Under the pieces are notes generated by a model. That model did no database searches. It saw only the letters and a list, made by a program, of their open reading frames with translations, and had not been told where the DNA came from. From HGM11501 sp045123995 (GTDB lineage: Bacteria; Bacillota; Clostridia; CAKSNL01; HGM11501): DNA of 64,000 bases. Location of the stretch: NCBI GenBank assembly GCA_045123995.1, contig JBGVKY010000007.1, forward strand, positions 14,515 through 78,514, written 5' to 3'. A program made the translations under genes and the position numbers. Of this stretch, positions 42,091 to 50,075 are shown in pieces (position 1 is the stretch's first letter; each line of letters starts with the position of its first letter).

Positions 42091-42276
42091 TTACCAGCTG
42101 GCTTTTGTTACACCGGGAATCTCGCCCTTGTAAGCCAACTCTCTGAAGCAGATACGGCAAATGCCGTACTTTCTCAGATATGCATGGGGTCTGCCGCAGA
42201 TTTTGCATCTGTTATATTCTCTTGTAGAATATTTCTGCTCTTTCTGCTGCTTTAAGATCATAGATTTCTTAGCCAT
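42091..42276 (-). CDS. rpsN: 30S ribosomal protein S14, zinc-binding type Z
   Basis: 61 residues, the short form: CKICGRPHAYLRKYGICRICFRELAY carries two CxxC zinc pairs. It opens MAKKSMILKQQKEQKYSTREYNRC. S14 helps assemble the 30S head. Type Z is the normal spc-operon form in Firmicutes. It lies 29 bases upstream of rpsH. Confidence 0.97.
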   Translation of the reverse strand: MAKKSMILKQQKEQKYSTREYNRCKICGRPHAYLRKYGICRICFRELAYKGEIPGVTKASW

Positions 42277-42297
42277 AACTTATCCTTTCCTCCCTGC

Positions 42298-42837
42298 TCA
42301 GTGAGCGAACGGAGCACCCATAAGTGTAAGGAGCTCACGTGCTTCTTCATCGGTCTTCGCAGTTGTTACGATTACGATATCCATACCTCTGATCTTATCG
42401 ATCTTGTCGTACTCTATTTCAGGGAATATGATCTGTTCCTTAATACCTACATTGTAGTTACCTCTACCGTCGAAACTGTCAGGATTGATACCGCTGAAGT
42501 CTCTTACTCGGGGAAGTGCAACGTTAAAGAATCTGTCAAGGAACTCATACATCTTTTCTCTTCTGAGTGTTACCTTACAACCGATTGCCACACCTTCTCT
42601 GAGCTTGAAGTTAGCGATGGACTTCTTAGCCTTTGTTGTAACAACCTTCTGACCTGTAATCTTTTCAAGATCGCCGACAGCAGCTTCAAGCTCCTTCGGA
42701 TTATCTTTAGCTTCACCAACACCGATGTTGATAACTATCTTTGAAATCTTAGGTATTTCCATGGGGTTTTTATAACCGAACTTTTCAACCAAAGCCTTGG
42801 TTACCTGTTCGTCATACAATGTTTTAAGTCTTGCCAT
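42298..42837 (-). CDS. rplE: 50S ribosomal protein L5
   Basis: 179 residues: IPKISKIVINIGVGEAKDNPK, TKAKKSIANFKLREGVAIGCKVTLR, and the C-terminal GMDIVIVTTAKTDEEARELL. L5 anchors 5S rRNA in the 50S central protuberance. Normal length and order (rplX-rplE-rpsN). Confidence 0.97.
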   Translation of the reverse strand: MARLKTLYDEQVTKALVEKFGYKNPMEIPKISKIVINIGVGEAKDNPKELEAAVGDLEKITGQKVVTTKAKKSIANFKLREGVAIGCKVTLRREKMYEFLDRFFNVALPRVRDFSGINPDSFDGRGNYNVGIKEQIIFPEIEYDKIDKIRGMDIVIVTTAKTDEEARELLTLMGAPFAH

Positions 42838-42856
42838 TGGTTACAACCTCCTCTCA

Positions 42857-43177
42857 TCAGTCGTTAAAGGTTTCTCCGCACTTTTTGCATATGCGAACCT
42901 TGTTGCCGTTTTCAAGCAGCTTATAGCCTATTCTTGTAGGCTTATTGCACTTGGGGCAAACATGCATAACCTTGCATGCATAAATGGGTGATTCCTGCTT
43001 AATGATTCCGCCGGGCTGTGTCTGGCTCTTAGCTTTCTGGTGCTTTGTAGAAATGTTAACACCTTCAACTACAACCTTGCCAGCCTTGGGATTTGTGGAA
43101 AGCACCTTGCCCTGTTTACCTTTATGGGCACCGGATAATACTACTACCTGGTCACCCTCTTTAATATGAAGCGACAT
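42857..43177 (-). CDS. rplX: 50S ribosomal protein L24
   Basis: 106 residues with an N-terminal KOW barrel (HIKEGDQVVVLSGAHKGKQGKVLS) and GVNISTKHQKAKSQTQPGGIIKQE. The C-terminus carries CPKCNKPTRIGY...CKKCGE, four cysteines that could bind zinc, a variation found in some L24 proteins. L24 starts 50S assembly near the tunnel exit. Confidence 0.97.
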   Translation of the reverse strand: MSLHIKEGDQVVVLSGAHKGKQGKVLSTNPKAGKVVVEGVNISTKHQKAKSQTQPGGIIKQESPIYACKVMHVCPKCNKPTRIGYKLLENGNKVRICKKCGETFND

Positions 43178-43189
43178 ATTGGTACCTCC

Positions 43190-43558
43190 TTACAGAACTT
43201 CAGGAGCAAGAGAAAGTATTTTCATATACTCTTTTTCTCTGAGCTCTCTTGCTACGGGGCCAAAAATACGAGTTCCCTTGGGGTTCTTGTCTTCCTGGAT
43301 AATAACCGCAGCGTTTTCGTCAAATCTTATATAAGAACCGTCCGCACGTCTTAAATTGTTAACTGTACGAACTACAACCGCCTTTACAACATCACCTTTT
43401 TTAACAATACCGCCGGGTGCTGCCTTTTTAACGGAGCAGATGATTACGTCGCCAACGGACGCATACTTTCTGCCAGATCCGCCAAGTACACGAATGCACA
43501 TAACTTCTTTAGCACCTGTATTGTCAGCTATTTTCAAAAGAGACTGCTGCTGTATCAC
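43190..43558 (-). CDS. rplN: 50S ribosomal protein L14
   Basis: 122 residues: MIQQQSLLKIADNTGAKEVMCIRVLGG, then KKAAPGGIVKKGDVVKAVVVRT and ENAAVIIQEDKNPKGTRIFGPVARELRE. This is a near-textbook L14. It sits at the subunit interface and contacts 16S rRNA. It lies 12 bases upstream of rplX. Confidence 0.98.
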   Translation of the reverse strand: MIQQQSLLKIADNTGAKEVMCIRVLGGSGRKYASVGDVIICSVKKAAPGGIVKKGDVVKAVVVRTVNNLRRADGSYIRFDENAAVIIQEDKNPKGTRIFGPVARELREKEYMKILSLAPEVL

Positions 43559-43596
43559 GATTCTTCACTCCTTCCGATAATTTAGCTTGGAACTAA

Positions 43597-43854
43597 TTAT
43601 TTTACTTTTTCTACGATTTCAACAAGTCTCCATCTCTTGTCGCGGCTTAAGGGTCTTGTTTCCATAACCTTTACCTTATCGCCAATCTGGCACTCATTTA
43701 ACTCATCATGAGCCTTAAGTGTATAAGTTCTCTTAACAACCTTGCCGTAGAGAGGATGCTTTACGTGTTCTTCAATTGCTACAACAATGGTCTTATCCAT
43801 CTTGTCGCTCTTTACAACACCTATTCTGACTTTACGAAAATTTCTTTCAGACAT
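43597..43854 (-). CDS. rpsQ: 30S ribosomal protein S17
   Basis: 85 residues with an OB-fold: RIGVVKSDKMDKTIVVAIEEHVKHPLYGKVVKR, then HDELNECQIGDKVKVMETRPLSRDKRWRLVE (quoted in part). S17 is an early 16S rRNA binder. It stands between rpmC and rplN as in all Firmicutes. Confidence 0.97.
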   Translation of the reverse strand: MSERNFRKVRIGVVKSDKMDKTIVVAIEEHVKHPLYGKVVKRTYTLKAHDELNECQIGDKVKVMETRPLSRDKRWRLVEIVEKVK

Positions 43855-43879
43855 TTACATATACCTCCTTCCGAGCCTT

Positions 43880-44074
43880 TTAAGCGTTCATCTCTTTCTC
43901 TTTGATGACCGTCATGACTTTAGCAATTGACTTCTTCGTCTCAACAATCTTCATGGGGTTGTCGAGCTGATTGGTCGCATGCTGGAATCTGAGATTAAAA
44001 AGCTCGCTCTTAAGGTCTGTAAGCTTTGTCTTCAGTTCCTCTAAGGATAATTCACGAATTTCTTTAATTTTCAC
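43880..44074 (-). CDS. rpmC: 50S ribosomal protein L29
   Basis: 64 residues from a GTG at 44074, with GGAGGG 8 bases upstream. Sequence KIKEIRELSLEELKTKLTDLKSELFNLRFQHATNQLDNP (in parts) is the two-helix L29 fold. It overlaps the end of rplP by 11 bases; a longer reading through an upstream ATG would cover far more of rplP and lacks a ribosome site. L29 lies at the tunnel exit and helps dock SRP and trigger factor. Confidence 0.95.
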   Translation of the reverse strand: MKIKEIRELSLEELKTKLTDLKSELFNLRFQHATNQLDNPMKIVETKKSIAKVMTVIKEKEMNA

Positions 44075-44495
44075 AAGAATCACCCTCCGTTTCCTTTTTA
44101 ACAAATTTGCACTTAATCGGAAGCTTATGCATTGCAAGTCTCATAGCTTCTCTTGCTGTTTCTTCGTCTACACCCTTAACTTCGAAGAGAACTCTTCCGG
44201 GCTTAACAACAGCTACCCAGTATTCGGGAGAACCTTTACCGGAACCCATTCGTGTTTCAGCAGGCTTCTCTGTTACGGGCTTGTCGGGGAATATTTTGAT
44301 AAATACCTGACCGCCTCTCTTAATGTATCTTGTAAGAGCGATACGGGCAGCTTCTATCTGGTTTGAAGTAATCCAGGAGGGCTCTAAAGCCTGAAGACCG
44401 AAATCACCGTAAGTAACCTTGTTACCTCTCTGAGCAGTACCGGTCATTCTTCCTCTGAATACTCTTCTGTGTTTAACTCTTTTAGGCATTAACAT
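44064..44495 (-). CDS. rplP: 50S ribosomal protein L16
   Basis: 143 residues opening MLMPKRVKHRRVFRGRMTG, with KVTYGDFGLQALEPSWITSNQIEAARIA in parts and FPDKPVTEKPAETRMGSGKGSPEYWVAVVKPG in parts. L16 shapes the A-site tRNA region. Its start overlaps the end of rpsC by 14 bases, and its end overlaps rpmC. Confidence 0.97.
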   Translation of the reverse strand: MLMPKRVKHRRVFRGRMTGTAQRGNKVTYGDFGLQALEPSWITSNQIEAARIALTRYIKRGGQVFIKIFPDKPVTEKPAETRMGSGKGSPEYWVAVVKPGRVLFEVKGVDEETAREAMRLAMHKLPIKCKFVKKETEGDSCEN

Positions 44496-45216
44496 TGTTT
44501 TTGCCTCCTTCCGTCTTGCGGGGAGCTCTCTTGTCCCTTCTGGGTCTTTCGCTTACAGGAGGAGCTATCTCTGCTGCAGCCTTTGTACCGGGAAGAACTT
44601 CTCCCTTGTAGATCCAAACCTTAACGCCGATCTTACCATAGGTTGTGTTTGCCTCCCAGAAGCCGTAGTCAATGTCAGCTCTCAATGTCTGAAGCGGAAT
44701 TGTTCCCTCGTGATAGTGCTCTGATCTTGCGATTTCAGCACCACCGAGACGACCTGAACAAGTAGTCTTAATACCCTTTGCTCCCATCTTCATAGCTCTC
44801 TGCATAGAGCTCTTCATAGCTTTTCTGAAAGATATTCTCTTTTCAAGCTGTGCAGCAATGCTCTCAGCAACAAGCTGTGCATTTGTTGAAGGATTCTTTA
44901 CTTCAACGATGTTGAGTGCAACTTCCTTACCGGTCATTGCAACGATATCAGCTTTAATCTTTTCGATTTCAGAACCGTTCTTACCGATGATAACACCGGG
45001 TCTTGCCGTGTTGATAGAAACTGTAACCTTGTTGTTTGCTCTTTCAATTTCAATCTTAGAAACGTTTGCGGCAAAAAGTGTCTTTTTAAGGAAGGTTCTG
45101 ATTTTGTAATCTTCTACAAGATTATCACCGAAAGTTTTCTTATCAGCGTACCACTTAGAGTCCCAGTCTTTTATAACGCCGACTCTTAAACCGTGGGGAT
45201 TAACTTTCTGGCCCAT
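44482..45216 (-). CDS. rpsC: 30S ribosomal protein S3
   Basis: 244 residues: MGQKVNPHGLRVGVIKDWDS, a KH domain with RPGVIIGKNGSEIEKIK, and the C-terminal domain with GAKGIKTTCSGRLGGAEIAR. It ends with a basic tail (RPRRDKRAPRKTEGGKNN). S3 forms part of the mRNA entry channel and helicase. Start overlaps the rplV stop in TAATG. Confidence 0.98.
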   Translation of the reverse strand: MGQKVNPHGLRVGVIKDWDSKWYADKKTFGDNLVEDYKIRTFLKKTLFAANVSKIEIERANNKVTVSINTARPGVIIGKNGSEIEKIKADIVAMTGKEVALNIVEVKNPSTNAQLVAESIAAQLEKRISFRKAMKSSMQRAMKMGAKGIKTTCSGRLGGAEIARSEHYHEGTIPLQTLRADIDYGFWEANTTYGKIGVKVWIYKGEVLPGTKAAAEIAPPVSERPRRDKRAPRKTEGGKNNVNA

Positions 45217-45569
45217 TATTTTGCCTCCCTTTCTTTAACAACGATAGTAATGTGGCATGTTCTCTTTAAGATCCTGAACGCACGTCCCTGAGCTCTGGGT
45301 CTGATTCTCTTAAGTGTAGGACCCGCATTAGCATAAGCCTCAGCTACGTATAAATCATCAGGATTCATGCCGAAATTGTTTTCCGCATTTGCGATAGCGG
45401 AGTTCAAAAGTTTTATTAAAACCTCAGAAGCAGCCTTGGGTGTATTCTTTAAGATACCCATTGCAACACCAACAGGCTTATTTCTGATGAGGTCGTTAAC
45501 AATATTCACCTTTCTGGGTGATATGCGAATAAAGCGTGCAATAGCTTTCGCTTCTGTTCTTGCCTCCAT
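45216..45569 (-). CDS. rplV: 50S ribosomal protein L22
   Basis: 117 residues from the ATG at 45569, after AGAGGAGGAATTGTC; an in-frame TTG two codons earlier is possible but unneeded. ARFIRISPRKVNIVNDLIRNK, LLNSAIANAENNFGM and GRAFRILKRTCHITIVV are typical. L22 lines the exit tunnel; its loop is the macrolide-resistance hot spot. Confidence 0.96.
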   Translation of the reverse strand: MEARTEAKAIARFIRISPRKVNIVNDLIRNKPVGVAMGILKNTPKAASEVLIKLLNSAIANAENNFGMNPDDLYVAEAYANAGPTLKRIRPRAQGRAFRILKRTCHITIVVKEREAK

Positions 45570-45596
45570 CGACAATTCCTCCTCTCTTACGAGATA

Positions 45597-45872
45597 TTAC
45601 TTTCCGGTTGTCTTTGCGCCTGCATGACCCTTGAAGGTTCTTGTAGGAGCAAATTCACCTAACTTATGACCAACCATATCTTCTGTTACATAAACCGGAA
45701 CATGCTTTCTTCCGTCATGTACTGCTATTGTATGACCTACAAAATCAGGGAAAATCGTGGAAGATCTTGACCAAGTTTTAAGAACTCTTTTTTCGCCTGC
45801 TTCGTTCATTTTGGAAATACGAGCAAAAAGCTTCGCATCAACGAAGGGGCCTTTCTTTACACTGCGTCCCAT
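45597..45872 (-). CDS. rpsS: 30S ribosomal protein S19
   Basis: 91 residues opening MGRSVKKGPFVDAKLFARI, with STIFPDFVGHTIAVHDGRKHVPVYVTEDMVGHKLGEFAPTRTFKGH (in parts). S19 binds S13 in the 30S head. Normal length; 18 bases after rplB. Confidence 0.97.
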   Translation of the reverse strand: MGRSVKKGPFVDAKLFARISKMNEAGEKRVLKTWSRSSTIFPDFVGHTIAVHDGRKHVPVYVTEDMVGHKLGEFAPTRTFKGHAGAKTTGK

Positions 45873-45890
45873 ATTAAAATCCTCCTTCTA

Positions 45891-46724
45891 TTATTTACCG
45901 TTACGGGTCTTAACGATGTACTTTGTAGAGTACTTCTTATTCTTACGTGTCTTAAGACCGAGTGCAGGTTTACCCCAGGGTGTAACAGGACTGGGCATAC
46001 CGATGGGTGACTTACCTTCACCACCACCGTGAGGATGGTCGTTGGGGTTCATTACAACACCGCGGACTGTGGGACGAATACCCATATGTCTCTTTCTTCC
46101 GGCTTTACCGATATTGATGTTTTCATGATCCTGGTTTCCGATAACACCGATTGTAGCCTTGCAGTCAACGTCTATCATTCTTACTTCTCCGGAAGGCATT
46201 CTTATCTGAGAATACTTATCTTCCTTAGCCATAAGCTGAGCGCCTGCGCCGGCACTTCTTACAAGCTGACCGCCCTTACCCTTGGAAATTTCGATATTGT
46301 GTATCAAAGTACCAACGGGAATTGCTCTTATGGGGAGGCAGTTACCGGGCTTAATGTCTGCATTAGCACCTGACATAACTTTGCTTCCAACCTTAAGATC
46401 CTGAGGAGCCAAGATATAGCTCTTTACTCCGTCTTCATACTGAATAAGTGCGATGTTTGCACTTCTGTTGGGATCGTATTCGATTGTAAGAACTGTAGCT
46501 TCCATATCAAGCTTGTTTCTCTTAAAATCGATGATTCTGTATTTTCTCCTGTTTGCGCCGCCTCTGTGACGAACCGTGATTCTACCGTAGGAATTTCTTC
46601 CGGCATTATTCTTCAAAGGTTCGAGCAGAGAACGCTCTGGTTTATTTGTGGTGATTTCCTCAAATGTAGAAACCGTCATCTGTCTGCGCGCAGGAGAGGT
46701 AGGGTTGTATTTTCTTATAGCCAT
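45891..46724 (-). CDS. rplB: 50S ribosomal protein L2
   Basis: 277 residues: MAIRKYNPTSPARRQMTVS, NNAGRNSYGRITVRHRGGANRRKYR in parts, and the C-terminal VRGVVMNPNDHPHGGGEGKSPIG with the functionally important His. L2 is needed for subunit joining and sits near the peptidyl transferase centre. Normal length. Confidence 0.98.
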   Translation of the reverse strand: MAIRKYNPTSPARRQMTVSTFEEITTNKPERSLLEPLKNNAGRNSYGRITVRHRGGANRRKYRIIDFKRNKLDMEATVLTIEYDPNRSANIALIQYEDGVKSYILAPQDLKVGSKVMSGANADIKPGNCLPIRAIPVGTLIHNIEISKGKGGQLVRSAGAGAQLMAKEDKYSQIRMPSGEVRMIDVDCKATIGVIGNQDHENINIGKAGRKRHMGIRPTVRGVVMNPNDHPHGGGEGKSPIGMPSPVTPWGKPALGLKTRKNKKYSTKYIVKTRNGK

Positions 46725-46763
46725 TTTTAATCAAACTCCTAACTTCTTTTACTTACGTACAGC

Positions 46764-47060
46764 TTATACCAAACCTTCAAAGGCTTCAATTGTCTTGCTC
46801 TTTTCTGTAAGCTTAACTACTGCCTTTTTCCAGTTGGGTCTGCTGCCGATGCTTGCGCCCATTCTCTTTACTTTGCCGAGGTATCTTGCGGTTGTAACCT
46901 TTTCAACCTCTGTGCCGGGGAAGAGCTCCTCAACAGCCTTTTTGATTTCAATCTTATTAGCGGTGAGACTTACTACGAAAGTATACTTTCTGTCCGCAAT
47001 CTGCTCCATACCCTGTTCTGTGATTAAGGGCTTTTTAATGATATCATAAGCTGACTTCAT
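46764..47060 (-). CDS. rplW: 50S ribosomal protein L23
   Basis: 98 residues: AYDIIKKPLITEQGMEQIADRKYTFVV, then NKIEIKKAVEELFPGTEVEKVTT and a basic GASIGSRPNWKKAVV segment. L23 is the docking site for trigger factor and SRP at the tunnel exit. Its start codon touches the rplD stop (1-base overlap). Confidence 0.97.
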   Translation of the reverse strand: MKSAYDIIKKPLITEQGMEQIADRKYTFVVSLTANKIEIKKAVEELFPGTEVEKVTTARYLGKVKRMGASIGSRPNWKKAVVKLTEKSKTIEAFEGLV

Positions 47061-47683
47061 TATGCATACACCTCCTGGAGTTTCTCTACCGCACTCTTAG
47101 CCACGATGAGCTTGTCGTATTTGATTAAATCATATACATTAAGCATTCCAACGAAAGAAGCTTTTGCTCCCTCGATGTTTCTTGTGGAAAGATATACGTT
47201 TTCATTCTTATCGCAAGTAACTACTAAAGCTTTCTTGTCTTCGCCGAGCTTTGCGATAAACTGTGCCATTGTCTTTGTCTTAACTTCATCCATCTTAAGG
47301 TCGTCAATAACAAAAATCTTGTTTTCCAAAACCTTAGCGGAAAGAGCAGATCTCATAGCAACAGCCTTTACCTTCTTATTTACAGAATATCTGTAATCTC
47401 TGGGCTTGGGTCCTAATGCAATACCGCCGCCTACATGATTAGGAGCTCTTAATGAACCCTGTCTTGCACGGCCTGTTCCCTTCTGTCTGTAGGGCTTAGC
47501 ACCGCCGCCTTCTACTTCTGTACGGGTCTTTGTAGACTGAGTGCCCTGTCTCTGGTTAGCCAGGTAATTCACAACAACTGTGTGAAGCACTGCACCGTTT
47601 ACTTCCTGACCGAATACTGCGTCGGAAAGCTCAATTTCGCCAACCTTTGCAGCAGTCATATCAAATAAATCAGTTTTAGGCAT
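47060..47683 (-). CDS. rplD: 50S ribosomal protein L4
   Basis: 207 residues: EVNGAVLHTVVVNYLANQRQGTQSTKTRTEVEGGGAKPYRQKGTGRARQGSLRAP (in parts) is the tunnel loop of L4. In enterobacteria L4 also represses the S10 operon through its leader; the leader here is long enough to allow such control, which is unproven in Firmicutes. Confidence 0.97.
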   Translation of the reverse strand: MPKTDLFDMTAAKVGEIELSDAVFGQEVNGAVLHTVVVNYLANQRQGTQSTKTRTEVEGGGAKPYRQKGTGRARQGSLRAPNHVGGGIALGPKPRDYRYSVNKKVKAVAMRSALSAKVLENKIFVIDDLKMDEVKTKTMAQFIAKLGEDKKALVVTCDKNENVYLSTRNIEGAKASFVGMLNVYDLIKYDKLIVAKSAVEKLQEVYA

Positions 47684-47707
47684 CTAAAATTCCTCCTTCC
47701 TTAAGTC

Positions 47708-48340
47708 TTACGCCTTGATGGCGTTTCTTACTGTAACGATTCCGCCCTTAGCACCGGGAATCGCACCCTTTATCAAAAGAAGATTTCTTTCGGCATCAAC
47801 TTTTACGATTTCAAGGTTCAATACAGTAACTCTGTCAACACCCATATGTCCTGCAAGCTTCTTGCCCTTTAATACTCTTGAGGGAGTGGAGCAAGCGCCC
47901 ATTGAACCGGGATGTCTGTGTACGGGGCCTGTACCGTGTGTCTCCTTAAGTCTGGAGAAGTTGTGACGCTTAATAACGCCTGCATATCCCTTACCTTTGG
48001 AGATACCGATTACGTCAACCTTATCTGCTTCTGCAAATATGTCGCACTTAATCTCGTCGTTTACGTTGAGAGAAGCTGTGTCCGCCAAACGGAATTCCCT
48101 CAGATACTTCTTTGCTTCAGCCTCAGCCTTAGCGAAATGTCCTTTAAGGGGCTTTGAAACGTGCTTGTCCTTAATGGAGCCGAAGCCGACCTGAACTGCC
48201 TCGTAGCCGTCCTTTTCTACGGTCTTCTTCTGAATTACTGTGCAAGGACCAGCTTCCACTACGGTAACGGGAATTACTTTTCCGTCCGGAGCGAAAACCT
48301 GGGTCATGCCGATTTTCTTACCGATAATTGCCTTTTCCAT
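47708..48340 (-). CDS. rplC: 50S ribosomal protein L3
   Basis: 210 residues from the ATG at 48340, after AAGGAGGACGTTATACTC. Opens MEKAIIGKKIGMTQVFAPDG; GISKGKGYAGVIKRHNFSR and THGTGPVHRHPGSMGACSTPSRV (in parts) are the L3 signature. L3 helps organise the peptidyl transferase centre. It follows rpsJ by 82 bases, the largest gap at the front of the cluster. Confidence 0.97.
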   Translation of the reverse strand: MEKAIIGKKIGMTQVFAPDGKVIPVTVVEAGPCTVIQKKTVEKDGYEAVQVGFGSIKDKHVSKPLKGHFAKAEAEAKKYLREFRLADTASLNVNDEIKCDIFAEADKVDVIGISKGKGYAGVIKRHNFSRLKETHGTGPVHRHPGSMGACSTPSRVLKGKKLAGHMGVDRVTVLNLEIVKVDAERNLLLIKGAIPGAKGGIVTVRNAIKA

Positions 48341-48422
48341 GAGTATAACGTCCTCCTTAATATTGGTTATTGGTTGGCATTTCACCAACATTGACCGGTA
48401 AACCGGAGTTTAATTGATGTTC

Positions 48423-48746
48423 TTATTTTGCGTTCTGTAAGAGCTTAATCTCAACCTGTACGCCGGCAGGAACATCGAGTCTGCCGAGAGCTTCAACAGT
48501 CTTCTGTGTGGGAGAGAGAATGTCGATAAGTCTCTTGTGAGTTCTCATTTCAAACTGTTCGCGAGAATCCTTGTACTTATGAACCGCACGAAGAATTGTC
48601 ACAACTTCCTTTTCTGTGGGAAGAGGAATGGGACCCTTTACTTCAGAACCTGTTCTCTTGGCTGTTTCCACAATCTTGTCTGTGGACTGGTCTAAAAGAG
48701 CATGGTCATAAGCTTTCAATCTGATTCTGATTTTCTGTTTTGCCAT
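48423..48746 (-). CDS. rpsJ: 30S ribosomal protein S10 (NusE)
   Basis: 107 residues opening MAKQKIRIRLKAYDHALLDQS, with GPIPLPTEKEVVTILRAVHKYKDSREQFEMRTHKRLIDI (in parts). S10 is in the 30S head and, as NusE, links NusB/NusG to RNA polymerase. First gene of the S10-spc-alpha cluster, with GGAGGCGATTTTACTC before its ATG. Confidence 0.98.
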   Translation of the reverse strand: MAKQKIRIRLKAYDHALLDQSTDKIVETAKRTGSEVKGPIPLPTEKEVVTILRAVHKYKDSREQFEMRTHKRLIDILSPTQKTVEALGRLDVPAGVQVEIKLLQNAK

Positions 48747-49060
48747 GAGTAAAATCGCCTCCTTATATTATTTGCTTTGGTATTATTTAGGAGACAGAGA
48801 AAAATTCGACTTACACTCGTCCGGGTGTTTCATGTACCCCAACATTAAATCCCAGCCTTGGCTGGGCTGCTTCTTCCAAGGAATTCCACACATTTCCTTT
48901 TCCGTCGCTTTCTTGTAAGCCTTTTTAGCTTTCGCCCGGTTTCTCTGAATCGGACTTCCTCGGCAGGAAAACCGGCATTTACCGCAACCTCCTGCTTCAT
49001 CGGTAGTCTGTTTTCATATGCCCCAAAACGCATACAAAAACAGTGGTCACATAGACCGAC
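48747..49060 (-). promoter_or_regulatory. Long structured leader of the S10 cluster
   Basis: About 310 bases of leader lie between the promoter and rpsJ. On the minus strand I see a first hairpin near the 5' end (CTGTTTT-TGTATGC with GCATATG-AAAACAG, about 49014-49043), a GCAGGAGGTTGCGG-type element after it, and a perfect CCCAGCC/GGCTGGG hairpin at about 48853-48868. Such leaders usually bind a ribosomal protein for feedback. A 62-codon reading frame inside it looks accidental. Confidence 0.6.
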
Positions 49061-49066
49061 CTTGTA

Positions 49067-49095
49067 ATAATACCATGAAAAAGGCAGTTTGTCAA
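49067..49095 (-). promoter_or_regulatory. Promoter of the S10-spc-alpha cluster
   Basis: On the minus strand: TTGACA (49090-49095), 17-base spacer, TATTAT (49067-49072). It is the only strong promoter found ahead of rpsJ and could drive all 32 genes down to rplQ. Confidence 0.87.
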
Positions 49096-49301
49096 CACTT
49101 TTTTTTACATTTTTTACTTTTTGTCAATTCTGTCAAAAAGCTGATTTTTTTCTCCATTTTTTGTGCATTTTAACAATGCACCCGATAAATCTGAAAAATT
49201 CCTTCCTTATTATATATACTATATCTGCATTTATTTTATTAAATTTACAATCTCTGTATATTTTATTCCGTCCCGGAAACACTATATCCGAGGTGAATTT
49301 T

Positions 49302-49976
49302 ATGAAAAATCGTCGCAACGTCATTTTCTTCTCTTTAATGGCTTTTGTCCTTATACTTAACATCTTCATCACCCCTTTTGTTTCCTCTCTCCCCACCTTG
49401 TCCAAATTAGGCTCCAGGGGACAGGAGGTAAAAAACATACAGTACCGTCTTCGTGAATGGGGCTATTACAACGGAAGCATTGACGGAGTGTACGGTCAGA
49501 AAACGAAAAATGCCGTAATAAAATTCCAGCGAAAAAACGGACTTACTCCTGACGGAATTGCAGGCAATGCCACATTGGCGGCCATAGGCCTTTCCACAAG
49601 CGGAGGAAGCTCCTCCTCTTCTTCCTCCTCCAACGTAAATCTTTTAGCCCGCATCATAAACGGTGAAGCCAGAGGCGAAACCTACGAAGGACAGGTGGCG
49701 GTAGGAGCCGTAGTACTGAACAGAGTTGACCACCCCTCCTTTCCAAACACCATAGCCGGCGTCATATATCAGCCCAATGCCTTTACTGCCATTAACGACG
49801 GGCAAATTCACGCCGCTATGGAATCCAGCTGCCTTCGTGCAGCCCGTGATGCCTTAAACGGATGGGATCCAACAGGCGGAGCCATATACTATTATAATCC
49901 CAGAACTGCAACAAACACCTGGATAAGAAGCAGACCCGTAATCACCACCATCGGAAAACACGTATTCTGTAAATAG
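49302..49976 (+). CDS. sleB: Spore cortex-lytic enzyme SleB
   Basis: 224 residues from the ATG at 49302 (AGGTGAATTTT upstream). An N-terminal signal or anchor helix is followed by a peptidoglycan-binding repeat (KNIQYRLREWGYYNGSIDGVYG, about 50-100), a serine-rich linker, and a Hydrolase_2 domain (NLLARIINGEARGETYEGQVAVGAVVLNR, GGAIYYYNPRTA), with the catalytic Glu in NGEARGE. SleB degrades cortex peptidoglycan in germination as a lytic transglycosylase. ypeB, its usual partner, is not adjacent. Together with cwlD this indicates a spore former. Confidence 0.92.
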   Translation: MKNRRNVIFFSLMAFVLILNIFITPFVSSLPTLSKLGSRGQEVKNIQYRLREWGYYNGSIDGVYGQKTKNAVIKFQRKNGLTPDGIAGNATLAAIGLSTSGGSSSSSSSSNVNLLARIINGEARGETYEGQVAVGAVVLNRVDHPSFPNTIAGVIYQPNAFTAINDGQIHAAMESSCLRAARDALNGWDPTGGAIYYYNPRTATNTWIRSRPVITTIGKHVFCK

Positions 49977-49996
49977 TACAGAATACGCGTTTTTTT
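49961..49996 (+). terminator. Terminator of sleB
   Basis: CGTATTCTGT pairs with ACAGAATACG over a seven-base loop, followed by GCG and seven T. The stem overlaps the last codons and stop of the gene. Confidence 0.9.
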
Positions 49997-50019
49997 ATAG
50001 TTTATGTCTGTTTTTCACA

Positions 50020-50048
50020 TTGACAAAAGTTAAAAAAGAGCGTATTAT
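50020..50048 (+). promoter_or_regulatory. Promoter of the MATE transporter gene
   Basis: TTGACA (50020-50025), 17-base spacer, TATTAT (50043-50048); the start codon follows 27 bases later, behind AAAAAGGATGTG. Confidence 0.85.
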
Positions 50049-50075
50049 CTTTCTCGTGAAAAAGGATGTGATTAT

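Noticed and set aside
48845..49033. 62-codon minus-strand reading frame in the S10 leader
   Set aside because: No ribosome site, odd composition, and it lies over the structured leader; more likely chance.
49089..49301. Upstream extension of the sleB reading frame
   Set aside because: It runs through AT-rich intergenic DNA; the ATG at 49302 with AGGTG and a signal-like helix is the natural start.
49230..49301. Sigma-G promoter for sleB (GTATA ... CACTATA)
   Set aside because: Spacing about 19 and a poor -10; expected biologically but not supported well enough.
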